Shown one piece after another: positions 24,708 to 32,589 of a stretch of DNA of 36,053 nt (position 1 is the stretch's first letter; each line of letters begins with the position of its first letter). The stretch spans positions 48,569 to 84,621 of the forward strand of contig JAMOPY010000023.1 in assembly GCA_027064305.1 (NCBI GenBank), read 5' to 3'. This DNA is from Methanobacteriota archaeon. Lineage in GTDB: Archaea > JAADCQ01 > Methanopyri > Methanopyrales > Methanopyraceae. The position numbers and the translations under genes were made by a program. The notes under the pieces were generated by a model, which made no database searches, was not told the DNA's origin, and saw nothing but the letters and a program-made list of their open reading frames with translations.

Positions 24708-26029
24708 CCCTCCGGATCCTGGTCGTCTCCCCGGACTACTACACGTACGGGGCCATGGTGGTCGGCGGCGTCTGCGAGCGGTGGGGGGCCCGCGTCCGGC
24801 TCCGCCGCACCCCGGACCCCAAGGCGCTCCGAACCTCGGACCTCGTCATCTTCTCCCTCCACTCCACCCACCACCTTCTCCGAAAGGACGTGATCGAGGC
24901 GGTGCGCAAGGCCATCGACGCGGGTCGCAGGGTGATCGTCGGCGGCCCCGTCAGCCAGGTCCCCGAGCTCGTGCTGGAGCGCCTCTCAGGCGTGATCGTG
25001 GCCAAAGGGGAGGCGGAGACCGTCCTTCCGCCCCTGCTGGACGCGCTCCGGGAGGGAGGGGACCCCGAGGAGGTAGAGGGGATCGCGCTGAAGCACGATG
25101 GGGACCTGGTGGACACGGGGTGGCCGCCCCCCGCCGACCTCGAGGAGCCGAGGCCCCTCAAGGTCCCCCGGGGACTGGACCGACAGGACATCCGTGGGGC
25201 GAACGTGTACATCGAGACGCACCGCGGGTGCGCCGGCGCCTGCACGTTCTGCCAGGTGCCGCGCTTCTTCGGCCGGGAGGTGCGCTGGAAGCCCCTTGAC
25301 GCGATCCTGGAGGAGGTCCGCGCGCTGATGCGGGCGGGCGCCCGCCGGTTCGCGATCTCCGGCGGCACGGTCAACATGTACGGGGACGACGAGGAGGACT
25401 TCGCCCGCCTGCTCGCCGCGCTGAGCGACCTCGTGGGCCGTCAGAACCTCTCCGCCCCCGACGTCCGGGCCGACCTCCTGAACGAGCGCGTGCTCGAGGC
25501 CATCCGGGACCACACGATCGGGTGGATCTTCCTGGGCGTGGAGAGCGGCAGCGACCGGATGCTCCGACGCATGAAGAAGGGGATCACGACCGACGACGTC
25601 CGAGAGGCCGTGTGGCTCGCCCGCCGGGTGGGCGTCCGCGTCGCCGCCTCCCTCATCGTCGGGTACCCGGGCGAGCGGGAGGAGGACGTGGAGGCGACGG
25701 AGGAACTGCTCGCCGAGCTCGCGTTCGACGACGCGTTCATCAACGTGGCCGAGCCCATCCCGGGCACGGAGTTGGGCCGACTCGTCACCGAGCTCCCGGA
25801 GGAAGAGATCCCCGTCCTGCGACCCGGAAAGCGGATGGAGACCCTGGCCGGGGACCGCGCCCTGCAGCTCCAGCTGACGGCGTTCACGACGCTCAGCCGC
25901 CCCGTCCCACTCACCGACGACGTGTACCGCGAGGCGGTCAAGGGCGTGCGGGAGGAGGAGCGCAAGGTCGCCCGCATCACCCGATTCCTCCGCGAGCACG
26001 CGCACCTACTGCGGGGCACCGCGCATTGA
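24704..26029 (+). CDS. B12-binding/radical SAM protein (MJ0865-like)
   Basis: A 441-residue protein: an N-terminal B12-binding-like domain (to about 155; VIVGGPVSQVPE, VIVAKGEAETVLPPLL) and a radical SAM barrel with C176-x3-C180-x2-C183 in RGCAGACTFC. SGGTVNMYG, FLGVESGSDRMLRRMKKG and SLIVGYPGEREEDVE complete the barrel. It resembles the methanogen family named after MJ_0865. Its neighbours are markers 2 and 3, so it may act on Mcr, for example as a peptide methylase, but this is inference. ATG at 24704 overlaps the marker 3 stop. TyrA begins at TTG overlapping its own stop. Confidence 0.85.
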   Translation: MTLRILVVSPDYYTYGAMVVGGVCERWGARVRLRRTPDPKALRTSDLVIFSLHSTHHLLRKDVIEAVRKAIDAGRRVIVGGPVSQVPELVLERLSGVIVAKGEAETVLPPLLDALREGGDPEEVEGIALKHDGDLVDTGWPPPADLEEPRPLKVPRGLDRQDIRGANVYIETHRGCAGACTFCQVPRFFGREVRWKPLDAILEEVRALMRAGARRFAISGGTVNMYGDDEEDFARLLAALSDLVGRQNLSAPDVRADLLNERVLEAIRDHTIGWIFLGVESGSDRMLRRMKKGITTDDVREAVWLARRVGVRVAASLIVGYPGEREEDVEATEELLAELAFDDAFINVAEPIPGTELGRLVTELPEEEIPVLRPGKRMETLAGDRALQLQLTAFTTLSRPVPLTDDVYREAVKGVREEERKVARITRFLREHAHLLRGTAH

Positions 26030-27285
26030 GGGTGGCCATCCTCGGCGGCACGGGCGCCATGGGACGCTTCCTGGCCCGCGAACTCGCCCGGGACGGGCAC
26101 GAGATCGTCATCACCGGCTCCTCCCCGGACCGAGCCCGACGGGCCGCCCGCGAGCTGGGCGTGGAGGCCGCGCCCGACAACGTGACCGCGGTTCGCGACG
26201 CGGACGTCGTGATCGTCTCCGTTCCCATCTCCGTGACGGAGCGCGTCATCGAGGAGGTCGGGCCCCACGTCCCCGAGGGCGCCCTGCTCACCGACGTGAC
26301 CTCCGTCAAGGTCCGGCCCGTGCGCGCCATGCTGGAGCACGCCCGCGAGGGGACGCACGTCCTGGGCACCCACCCCCTCTTCGGACCGACCGTCCCGAGC
26401 CTACGCGGCCAGACGGTCATCCTCACCCCCACCGAGCGCAGCGGCCCCTGGACGCGCCGCGTGCGCCGCTACCTCGAGCGCAAGGGGGCCAACGTGGTCG
26501 TCTGCACCCCGGAGGAGCACGACCGGGCGATGGCCCTCGTTCAGTGCCTCACACACTTCGTCCTCCTGGGCGCCGGCCTCGCCATCGGCGACCTACTCCC
26601 CGAGCTGGAGCTGGACCCCGACGAGCTCGCCAGCCCCGTGTACCGCCTGTTCATCGACGTCATCGGTCGCGTGATGGGCCAGGACCCGCGACTGTACGCG
26701 GAGATCCAATCGTTCAATCCGTACGCCGAGTGGGCCCGCGAGCGGGTCCTCCACGCCCTCCACCGGATCCACGAACTCGCCGACGACCACGCCCGACTGA
26801 CCGACCTCCTGCGCCGGGGACAGCGAGCCCTCGCCCGACACCAGGACCTCGAGGGCTGCCAGCTGAGAACCGACAAGCTGCTCTCCTACCTGGTGGACGA
26901 GCTCGAGACCGCCGAACGGTGCGGAGAGGCCCTCGTGATCGACATCCGCTCCCGACGGGCCCGGGAAGGGCGCGTCCGGGTCACCCGCACCACGGTGCGC
27001 GTGGACGGCGAGGAGGTACCCCGGGACCGGGTGAAGGTCCTCCCGAACCGGCCCAAGCTCCTGGCCCGCTTCGAGGGGAACGAGCTGGAGCTCCGGGTCA
27101 AGACCGACCTGAACCCGGAGGAGGTGGCGAGGGTGGTCGAAGCCCTGGGTCGAAACCTCCGCGTCGTGAGCGCGGACGCCGGGGACGGCGGGACCCGGCT
27201 CCGGCTGGAGGGGGACGAGAGCGAGGCGGGCCGCCTCCTCAAGAAGCTGAGGAAGCTGGGCGTTCGCGCCGAGCTCTACCGCTGA
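26026..27285 (+). CDS. tyrA: Prephenate dehydrogenase with C-terminal extension
   Basis: Residues 1-280 are a TyrA-type dehydrogenase that makes 4-hydroxyphenylpyruvate for tyrosine. Evidence: the NAD(P)-binding VAILGGTGAMGRFLARELA, VIVSVPISVTERVIEEV, THPLFGPTVPSLRG near 119 with the prephenate-binding His, and EHDRAMALVQCLTHF. Residues about 300-419 form an extra domain with a beta strand pattern (VRVTRTTVRVDGEEVPRD, LELRVKTDLNPEEVARVVEAL) that I do not recognise; methanogen homologues are also about 420-440 long. The start is TTG 26026, overlapping the radical SAM stop. The last ten bases overlap the end of fsr. Confidence 0.88.
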   Translation: MRVAILGGTGAMGRFLARELARDGHEIVITGSSPDRARRAARELGVEAAPDNVTAVRDADVVIVSVPISVTERVIEEVGPHVPEGALLTDVTSVKVRPVRAMLEHAREGTHVLGTHPLFGPTVPSLRGQTVILTPTERSGPWTRRVRRYLERKGANVVVCTPEEHDRAMALVQCLTHFVLLGAGLAIGDLLPELELDPDELASPVYRLFIDVIGRVMGQDPRLYAEIQSFNPYAEWARERVLHALHRIHELADDHARLTDLLRRGQRALARHQDLEGCQLRTDKLLSYLVDELETAERCGEALVIDIRSRRAREGRVRVTRTTVRVDGEEVPRDRVKVLPNRPKLLARFEGNELELRVKTDLNPEEVARVVEALGRNLRVVSADAGDGGTRLRLEGDESEAGRLLKKLRKLGVRAELYR

Positions 27286-29243
27286 CCCTTAACCCCCTCG
27301 ATGACCTCCAGGAACGGCCCCACCCCGCACCTTCGGATCGTGTCCGCCAGCCGCTCCTTCTGCGGCTCCTCCGCGAGCTCCCGGTACCGGCGCACGATCT
27401 CCCTCGCCACCCGCGGCACGTCCTCCGGGTCCAGAAACGCCTCCACGCGAACGCCCTCCACCGGCTCCCGGCCGCCCTTCCCTCCCAGCCACACGATCAC
27501 GCCCTCCTCCTCGGCGTACCGGGCCTCCTCCGGGCACGCGTCAATGCACTTACCGCAGTACACGCACCGCTTGTAGTCCGTCTCCGAGCACCCCACCTCG
27601 CTGCCGTCCACCGTCACGATCCGGATCGCGTCCACCTTGCACACGTCCGCGCACTGCCCGCAGCCCGTGCACTTCTCCGGGTCCACCCCAGGCCTCGCCG
27701 CGCCCGCGAAGCCCAGGTCGTTGTGCTGCGGCCGCACGCAACCGTTGGTGCAGCCCGAGAGCGCGATCTTGAACTTGTACGGGGTCGGCTCCTCCGCCAG
27801 CTCCCCCTCCAGCCTCCTCGCCAGCTCCTCCGTGTTCAGCCGCCCCGACGCGCAGTTCCCCTCGCCCGGACAGGCCAGGATCGTGCGCACCAGCGGGCCC
27901 TCGGAACCCGTAGAGAGCCCCGCCTCCCGGAGCCGATCCACCACCCGCGGCACCTCCACCGCCGGAACGCCGTGGATCTCCAGCTGCTGCCGATCCGTGA
28001 ACTTCACCCGGTACCCCTCCTCGATCAGCCCGGCGATGGTCCGGAACACCCCGGCGTCGTCCACCCAGCCGCCAGGACCCACCTTCACCCGCAGCGCGAA
28101 CGTGCCGTCCGCCCGGGCCACGATCCCACCGTAATCACCGACCCAGAAGGCCGGGGCCTCCTTGCCCTCCTCCAGCCTCCTCCGAACCTCCCGCAACGCC
28201 CGATCCCGCTTCCACCGCGCCAGCCGGCGCACCTCGCCCTCCTCCACGGACCCCCGAAGCCGCAGGTACCCGGACTCCACCGCCCCCTCCACCAGCTCCT
28301 CGCCCCTCTCACTCCGAATCAACAGCGTCGTGACCCCGTCCGGCGTGCCGACGGAACCCGCCGACACGTCCGCCAGCCGCGCCGCGAAGTCGTGACACAC
28401 CCGGCACCCGTCCGGCACGGCGTCCCGGAGCTCCTTCACGTCGAACCGTCGCTCCACGTCGGGCAGCCTGACGACCAGCTCGCCCGCCTCAACGTCGAAC
28501 CGCTCCACCTCCCCGATGTCGATGTCCCGCTCCCGCAGGAACGAGCGCAGCCCCTCGTACTCGAAGTTCTCCGTGCAGAACAGGCCGATCACGGCCACGA
28601 TCTCCGGCAGCGCGTCCGCCGGCGACCCCTCCACGTCCCGCAGCGCCCGGGCCCCTTTGCCCACGATCTCGAAGTGGCGCAGCTTGGCCAGCCCGTTCAC
28701 CTGGCACGGCAGCCCGACGGCCAGTACCCGCTCCAGACCCCGCTCGGCCGCCTCCGCCAGCGCCTCCACCAGGCTAACCCGGGAGAACTTGGAGCCGGCG
28801 AGCTCGCGGACGCGCCCCGGCTCCTCCACGATCGTCACCGAGGGCTTCCACGCCGAGCCCGCCGTGACCCCAACCACGGCGTCGACCACGCCCTCCTCCA
28901 GCGCGTACCGGGCCAGCGCCACCACGGCTCCACCGTCCTGACCCAGCCCGCGCAGCTCCTCGTCGGCCGCCACCGCGCCCACGGCCCGCCGGTACCCGCC
29001 CAGCAGCGGCTCGTACCTGGAGCCCGCCGTGCGCAGGCCCAGATGGTAGGCCCCGGTACTCGTCCGGGGGCAGACGACGCGACAGTTGCCCTCACCCCTC
29101 CGGGCGCACTCCTCCCGGAGCTCGGGCCCGTCCTCCGTCATCTCGATCTTGCCCTGCGGGCACACGGCGGCGCACGTGCCGCACTGCGCGCAGGCGCCCG
29201 GCTCCACGACCTCCTCCCGGAGCCTCCACTCGTACTCGGACAA
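27276..29243 (-). CDS. fsr: F420-dependent sulfite reductase
   Basis: A 655-residue two-part enzyme that uses reduced F420 to reduce sulfite to sulfide, detoxifying sulfite and supplying sulfur. The N-terminal half is an F420H2 dehydrogenase (FrhB/FpoF type) starting with a ferredoxin motif C18-x2-C21-x2-C24-x3-C28. The C-terminal half is a siroheme sulfite reductase with C458-x5-C464 and C498-x3-C502, between which lie RQQLEIHGVP-type substrate residues further upstream. Two 4Fe-4S motifs (C525/528/531/535 and C560/563/566/570) are inserted after the siroheme Cys. TTG at 29243 is used. The gene is divergent from the HTH regulator, which suggests it is controlled by it. Confidence 0.93.
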   Translation of the reverse strand: MSEYEWRLREEVVEPGACAQCGTCAAVCPQGKIEMTEDGPELREECARRGEGNCRVVCPRTSTGAYHLGLRTAGSRYEPLLGGYRRAVGAVAADEELRGLGQDGGAVVALARYALEEGVVDAVVGVTAGSAWKPSVTIVEEPGRVRELAGSKFSRVSLVEALAEAAERGLERVLAVGLPCQVNGLAKLRHFEIVGKGARALRDVEGSPADALPEIVAVIGLFCTENFEYEGLRSFLRERDIDIGEVERFDVEAGELVVRLPDVERRFDVKELRDAVPDGCRVCHDFAARLADVSAGSVGTPDGVTTLLIRSERGEELVEGAVESGYLRLRGSVEEGEVRRLARWKRDRALREVRRRLEEGKEAPAFWVGDYGGIVARADGTFALRVKVGPGGWVDDAGVFRTIAGLIEEGYRVKFTDRQQLEIHGVPAVEVPRVVDRLREAGLSTGSEGPLVRTILACPGEGNCASGRLNTEELARRLEGELAEEPTPYKFKIALSGCTNGCVRPQHNDLGFAGAARPGVDPEKCTGCGQCADVCKVDAIRIVTVDGSEVGCSETDYKRCVYCGKCIDACPEEARYAEEEGVIVWLGGKGGREPVEGVRVEAFLDPEDVPRVAREIVRRYRELAEEPQKERLADTIRRCGVGPFLEVIEGVKGQR

Positions 29244-29309
29244 GCCGGACCACCCGTGAGCGATCGTGGTCTCGTGTGTCGATTACCCGCACACCTCTAG
29301 GGAACACCC

Positions 29310-29316
29310 AATATAA
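29310..29316 (+). promoter_or_regulatory. TATA box of the regulator-siroheme operon
   Basis: AATATAA within CCAATATAACG is the clearest TATA-like element in this part. Transcription about 25 bases downstream would start near 29339, making the TTG at 29342 or 29348 nearly leaderless. It lies in the fsr intergenic region. A separate box for fsr on the opposite strand is not obvious. Confidence 0.6.
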
Positions 29317-29341
29317 CGTCCTTGCGGATTCGGGTCGGGGG

Positions 29342-29728
29342 TTGGGGTTGCTGGACACCCCCTTCGTCACCATCCGCCGGTTCAACGTGACCGTGCGGGA
29401 CGTGCTGAAGTGCGTCTTCGGCCTCAGAGACGCGGAGGTGGACGTCTACTTCCGACTGCTGGAGCGCGGCGAGGCCACCGTGTACGACCTGGCCGAGGAC
29501 CTGGGCCGGGACCGGACCACGGTGCAGAAGGCGCTCAAGAGCCTCGTGCACGCGGGCCTGGTGAACCGGAGGAAGGAGACTCGGCCCCGGGGAGGATACG
29601 TCTACGTGTACGAGCCCCTGCCGGCCGAGGAGACGAAGAAGGTCATCCTCAGGGCGTTGGACGAATGGTACGAGGCGGTGAAGGCTGCCCTGGAGGAGCT
29701 GGATGCCGGGAGCATCGGAAGGGAGTGA
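29342..29728 (+). CDS. Winged-helix regulator beside fsr
   Basis: A 128-residue winged HTH protein similar to the archaeal COG3355 group. The DNA-binding part is [20 protein letters not shown] followed by [20 protein letters not shown] and a wing ([16 protein letters not shown]). A C-terminal helix probably dimerises it. The TATA box at 29310 favours a start at TTG 29342 or 29348; the longer reading from 29276 lies upstream of the likely transcription start and is improbable. It overlaps the siroheme protein gene (TGATG) and is divergent from fsr, so control of sulfite reduction is likely but inferred. No ligand or metal-binding motif is visible. Confidence 0.8.
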   Translation: MGLLDTPFVTIRRFNVTVRDVLKCVFGLRDAEVDVYFRLLERGEATVYDLAEDLGRDRTTVQKALKSLVHAGLVNRRKETRPRGGYVYVYEPLPAEETKKVILRALDEWYEAVKAALEELDAGSIGRE

Positions 29729-30345
29729 TGCGCGCGCCGGACGGCACCTACGTCGTCCGGCTCCTGCTACCACCGGGCTTCGTCCCGGCCGAGGCGCTCC
29801 GGGCCGTGGCGGACCTGGCGGAGCGGTACGGGAGCGGGCGCGTGCACCTGACCGTGCGCCAGACGATCGAGATCCACGGGGTCCGGCCGGAGCGGCTGCG
29901 GGATCTGCTGCGGGAGCTGCGGGAGCGCGGCCTGGAGCCGGGCTCCACCGGGCCCCGGGTGCGCCAGATCACCTGCTGCCCGGGCGCCGACGCGTGCCCC
30001 AACGCGCTCGATCGGACGGTCCCCCTGGCGCGCCGCCTGCACGAGGAGTTCGCGGACGTGTGGGTGCCCGCCAAGGTCAAGATCGCGGTCGCCGGGTGCC
30101 CCCGGGGCTGCACGCGACCCGAGGACAACGACGTGGGCGTGCTCGGACTGGGGAACGACCGCTGGCGGGTGCTGGTGGGCGGGGTGGCGCTCGGGGACCG
30201 CTCGGGCGAGGAGGAGGTCGTGGAGACGATCGAGAGGGTGCTGCTCTGGTACGCCCGGACCGCGCCCATGGACGAGCGGCTCAAGGACCTCGCCGCCCGG
30301 GAGGCCGAGCGCCTGCAGGAGGAGCTCGGGGTCGACGACGGGTGA
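29728..30345 (+). CDS. Small siroheme sulfite reductase-like protein
   Basis: A 205-residue single-domain relative of dissimilatory sulfite reductase (Dsr-LP type). It has [18 protein letters not shown] (38-55), close to the substrate face of these enzymes, and the siroheme-4Fe-4S ligands C84-x5-C90 (with an extra Cys83) and C124-x3-C128 in [12 protein letters not shown]. It lacks the ferredoxin insert and the F420 domain of Fsr, so it needs an external electron donor. Small group proteins of this kind occur in methanogens without known substrate; sulfite, nitrite or siroheme processing are possible. ATG 29728 or GTG 29725 starts it. Trm56 follows with a GTGA overlap. Confidence 0.85.
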   Translation: MRAPDGTYVVRLLLPPGFVPAEALRAVADLAERYGSGRVHLTVRQTIEIHGVRPERLRDLLRELRERGLEPGSTGPRVRQITCCPGADACPNALDRTVPLARRLHEEFADVWVPAKVKIAVAGCPRGCTRPEDNDVGVLGLGNDRWRVLVGGVALGDRSGEEEVVETIERVLLWYARTAPMDERLKDLAAREAERLQEELGVDDG

Positions 30346-30878
30346 GGCTGCGGCCGCGCACGGTCGTGCTCCGGTTGGGGCACCGCAGGGGCCGGGACCT
30401 GCGGATCACCACCCACGTGTGCCTGACCGCGCGCGCCTTCGGGGCCGAGGGGGTGCTCCTGCACGGGGAGCGGGAGGAGTCGATCCTGGAGTCCGTGGAG
30501 GACGTGGTGGACCGGTGGGGCGGACCCTTCTGGGCGCGGTGGGTGGACAGCTGGCGGAAGGTGGTGCGGGAGTGGAAGGAGGGCGGGGGCAAGGTCGTGC
30601 ACCTGACCATGTACGGGCTGCACGTGGACGACGTGATCGACGAGCTCCGGGGGGAGCGGGAGCTCCTCGTCGTGGTGGGGGCGGGTAAGGTGCCGGCCGA
30701 CGCGTTCGAGCTCGCGGACTACAACGTGGCGATCGGCCACCAGCCGCACTCCGAGGTCGCGGCCCTGGCCGTGTTCCTGGATCGTCTGTACGAGGGCCGG
30801 GAGCTGCACCGCGAGTTTAAGAACGCGAGGCTCCGGGTGATCCCGCGGGAAAAGGGGAAGAAGGTGGAGCGCCTATGA
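30342..30878 (+). CDS. trm56: tRNA (cytidine(56)-2'-O)-methyltransferase
   Basis: A 178-residue SPOUT methyltransferase that methylates the ribose of C56 in the T loop of archaeal tRNA. Its hallmarks are [20 protein letters not shown] (about 10-29), the strand VVHLTMYG, and the knotted SAM site [20 protein letters not shown] with [21 protein letters not shown] at 30342 overlaps the previous stop, and its TGA overlaps the ATG of the phosphoesterase. Cotranscription with the siroheme gene is probably a matter of packing rather than function. Confidence 0.9.
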   Translation: MRLRPRTVVLRLGHRRGRDLRITTHVCLTARAFGAEGVLLHGEREESILESVEDVVDRWGGPFWARWVDSWRKVVREWKEGGGKVVHLTMYGLHVDDVIDELRGERELLVVVGAGKVPADAFELADYNVAIGHQPHSEVAALAVFLDRLYEGRELHREFKNARLRVIPREKGKKVERL

Positions 30879-31573
30879 CGGTGGAGATCGCGGTGATCTC
30901 CGACGTGCACTCGAACCTGGAGGCGCTGGAGCGCGTCCTCCGGGAGATCAAGTCCGCGGACCTGATCCTGTGCTGCGGGGACGTCGTGGGGTACGGGCCC
31001 CGGCCCCGGGAGTGCCTCGAGCGGGTCCGCGAGCGGTGCGACCGGTGCGTGATGGGGAACCACGACTACGGGGTGGTGACGGGCGACGTCGACCGCTTCA
31101 ACATCGCCGCCCGGATCGCGGTGGAGTGGACGCGCCGCCGGCTGAGCGATGAGGACAAGGAGTACCTCCGCGGCCTGCCCAAGATCGACCGGTTCGAGGT
31201 GGAGGACGTGCGCATCTGCCTCGTGCACGGGAGCCCCCGGGACCCCATCTGGGAGTACGTGTTCCCCGACGCCCCGCGGGAGGTCCTGCGGGAGCTGGTC
31301 CGGCTCGCGGACGCGGACGTGCTCCTGATGGGACACACCCACGTGCCCATGCACGAGGAGGTGGACGGCGTCCACGTGGCCAACCCGGGCAGCGTGGGCC
31401 AGCCCCGCGACGGCGACCCCCGAGCGGCCTACGGCGTCCTGGAGGTCTCCGACGGGCGCGTGGTGTCCTGGGAGGTGAACCGGGTCGCCTACAACGTCGA
31501 CAGGACCGCGAGGGAGATCGTCGACAAGGGGCTGCCCGAGGAGCTGGGAGCGCGACTCTACCGCGGGATCTAA
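30875..31573 (+). CDS. Metallophosphoesterase
   Basis: A 232-residue calcineurin-like phosphoesterase. The metal ligands are visible as SDVHSN (Asp10, His12), GDVVGYG (Asp36), GNHDYG (Asn62, His63) and the late GHTHVPM. Length and the absence of extra domains fit the YfcE/MJ0936 group of phosphodiesterases with unknown natural substrate. ATG at 30875 overlaps the trm56 stop (ATGA), making it the last gene of the regulator operon. Its stop overlaps the minus-strand neighbour by four bases. Confidence 0.88.
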   Translation: MTVEIAVISDVHSNLEALERVLREIKSADLILCCGDVVGYGPRPRECLERVRERCDRCVMGNHDYGVVTGDVDRFNIAARIAVEWTRRRLSDEDKEYLRGLPKIDRFEVEDVRICLVHGSPRDPIWEYVFPDAPREVLRELVRLADADVLLMGHTHVPMHEEVDGVHVANPGSVGQPRDGDPRAAYGVLEVSDGRVVSWEVNRVAYNVDRTAREIVDKGLPEELGARLYRGI

Positions 31574-32361
31574 ACGTCCTCCAGCAGCCTCAGCCCGTAC
31601 TCGATGGACCTCAGGTTCTCCTCCGCCACGGACCGCCGCGGCCAGCTCTCCGGCCGCTCGCACCACGAGCGCTGCGTCCTGTACACCCACTCCACGGCGT
31701 CCGGGGACGCCAACCCCCGCCGGCACAGCGTGTACACGACCTCCACGGCCGACTCCGTGAACACGACCCCGTACCCGCGCGACGTGAGCTCCACCAGCAC
31801 GCGCTCCACCCGCTCCGGCGGGACCTCCAGGTACGGACGGCACGTCTTCTCCCCATCGTTCAGGTACTCCGGCTCCCGCCCGATCAGCTCCCCCACGATG
31901 TGCGAGCCCAGGCCCCGGGTGACCAGGGTGGGCACCTCGCCCCTACCCAGCCCCATCACCGGACCGAAGAACCGGACGCTCAACCACTCCGACCCGAGCA
32001 ACCGGTGCAGCTCCGGGTGCACCTTCCGGTACACCACGTCGTCCACGGCCGGCTTGTCCACCCGAATCCCGTACAGGTCCTCCAGCGGCCTCAGGTTCGC
32101 GTCCGCCAGCACGTCGCACCCGGCCCGCTCGTACCGCACGGCCAGCGCCGCCTCGATCACGTCCACGCTCTCGTCCCGAAACGCGACCAGCTCCACGATC
32201 GACCCGTCCTCACACCGGGCGGCGAAGGCCGTCACGACCGGGTACCGCAGGTACGGGCCGACGGAGTCCACCACCACCCGCTCACCCGGCTCCGACACCC
32301 GCACCCCGTGGGCCCCGCCCTCACGCAGCGCGCGCCTCAGCGCCTCGTGCGGGCCACTCAA
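31570..32361 (-). CDS. Protein of unknown function
   Basis: I do not recognise this 263-residue soluble protein. It opens with HEALRRALREGGAHGVRV, has a beta-rich core with VVDSVGPYLRYPVVTAFAAR and DGSIVELVAFRDES, two Cys-poor acidic segments, and a Trp-rich end (RTQRSWCERPESWPRRS). No nucleotide or metal motif stands out. The TTG start at 32361 overlaps the stop of a possible 22-codon ORF. It is convergent with the phosphoesterase gene. Confidence 0.7.
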   Translation of the reverse strand: MSGPHEALRRALREGGAHGVRVSEPGERVVVDSVGPYLRYPVVTAFAARCEDGSIVELVAFRDESVDVIEAALAVRYERAGCDVLADANLRPLEDLYGIRVDKPAVDDVVYRKVHPELHRLLGSEWLSVRFFGPVMGLGRGEVPTLVTRGLGSHIVGELIGREPEYLNDGEKTCRPYLEVPPERVERVLVELTSRGYGVVFTESAVEVVYTLCRRGLASPDAVEWVYRTQRSWCERPESWPRRSVAEENLRSIEYGLRLLEDV

Positions 32362-32426
32362 GGCCGAAACCCCGGTCGGACCGTGGCCCTCTCCTCACCG
32401 GGCTCGGTGCCGTGGTAGCTCGTCAT
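32358..32426 (-). CDS. Possible 22-residue leader ORF
   Basis: An ATG at 32426 opens a 22-codon frame (beginning MTSYHGTEPGEERA) whose TGA overlaps the TTG start of the next gene, the TTGA junction seen repeatedly in this window. The TATA-like box at 32445-32452 places the transcription start close to this ATG, which would make it leaderless. It could be a leader peptide coupling translation or just an untranslated leader. The peptide matches nothing I know. Confidence 0.35.
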   Translation of the reverse strand: MTSYHGTEPGEERATVRPGFRP

Positions 32427-32444
32427 CCCGGCACGGTTTCCGAG

Positions 32445-32452
32445 AAATAAAG
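32445..32452 (-). promoter_or_regulatory. TATA-like box for the 31570-32361 gene
   Basis: CTTTATTT on the minus strand is the only AT-rich stretch in the gap. Its distance to the ATG at 32426 (about 22-26 bases) suits a leaderless transcript. Confidence 0.5.
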
Positions 32453-32589
32453 GAGCCGGGTGTGCCCGGCCCGTCGGACGGCCGCACATCCACGGCGAAA
32501 CCGCCGGTTCACGACCGCCGGGCGACCCTGTGCCGGGCCGCAGCGCACCCGCCCTCATCGCACTCAGGCGGGCCCACCGCGAGCCCGCA
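32453..32589 (-). other. Structured GC-rich spacer after the protease gene
   Basis: This spacer holds no gene I can support. Just after the protease stop, GCGGGC (32588-32583) can pair with GCCCGC (32573-32568) over a nine-base loop, without a T tract, so terminator function is uncertain. Further on, CGGCG-GTTT-CGCCG forms a short hairpin and GGCCCGG faces CCGGGC. A structured RNA is possible; GC content alone may explain the pairing. Confidence 0.3.

Noticed and set aside
26544..29300. Very long open frame (over 900 codons) on the plus strand
   Set aside because: It is antisense to tyrA's end and to fsr, is rich in Pro, Arg and His without motifs, and arises from GC-biased third positions. 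The fsr reading has clear cofactor motifs.
29276..29341. Longer N-terminus for the HTH regulator from 29276
   Set aside because: It would begin upstream of the TATA box at 29310 and the added residues look non-conserved.
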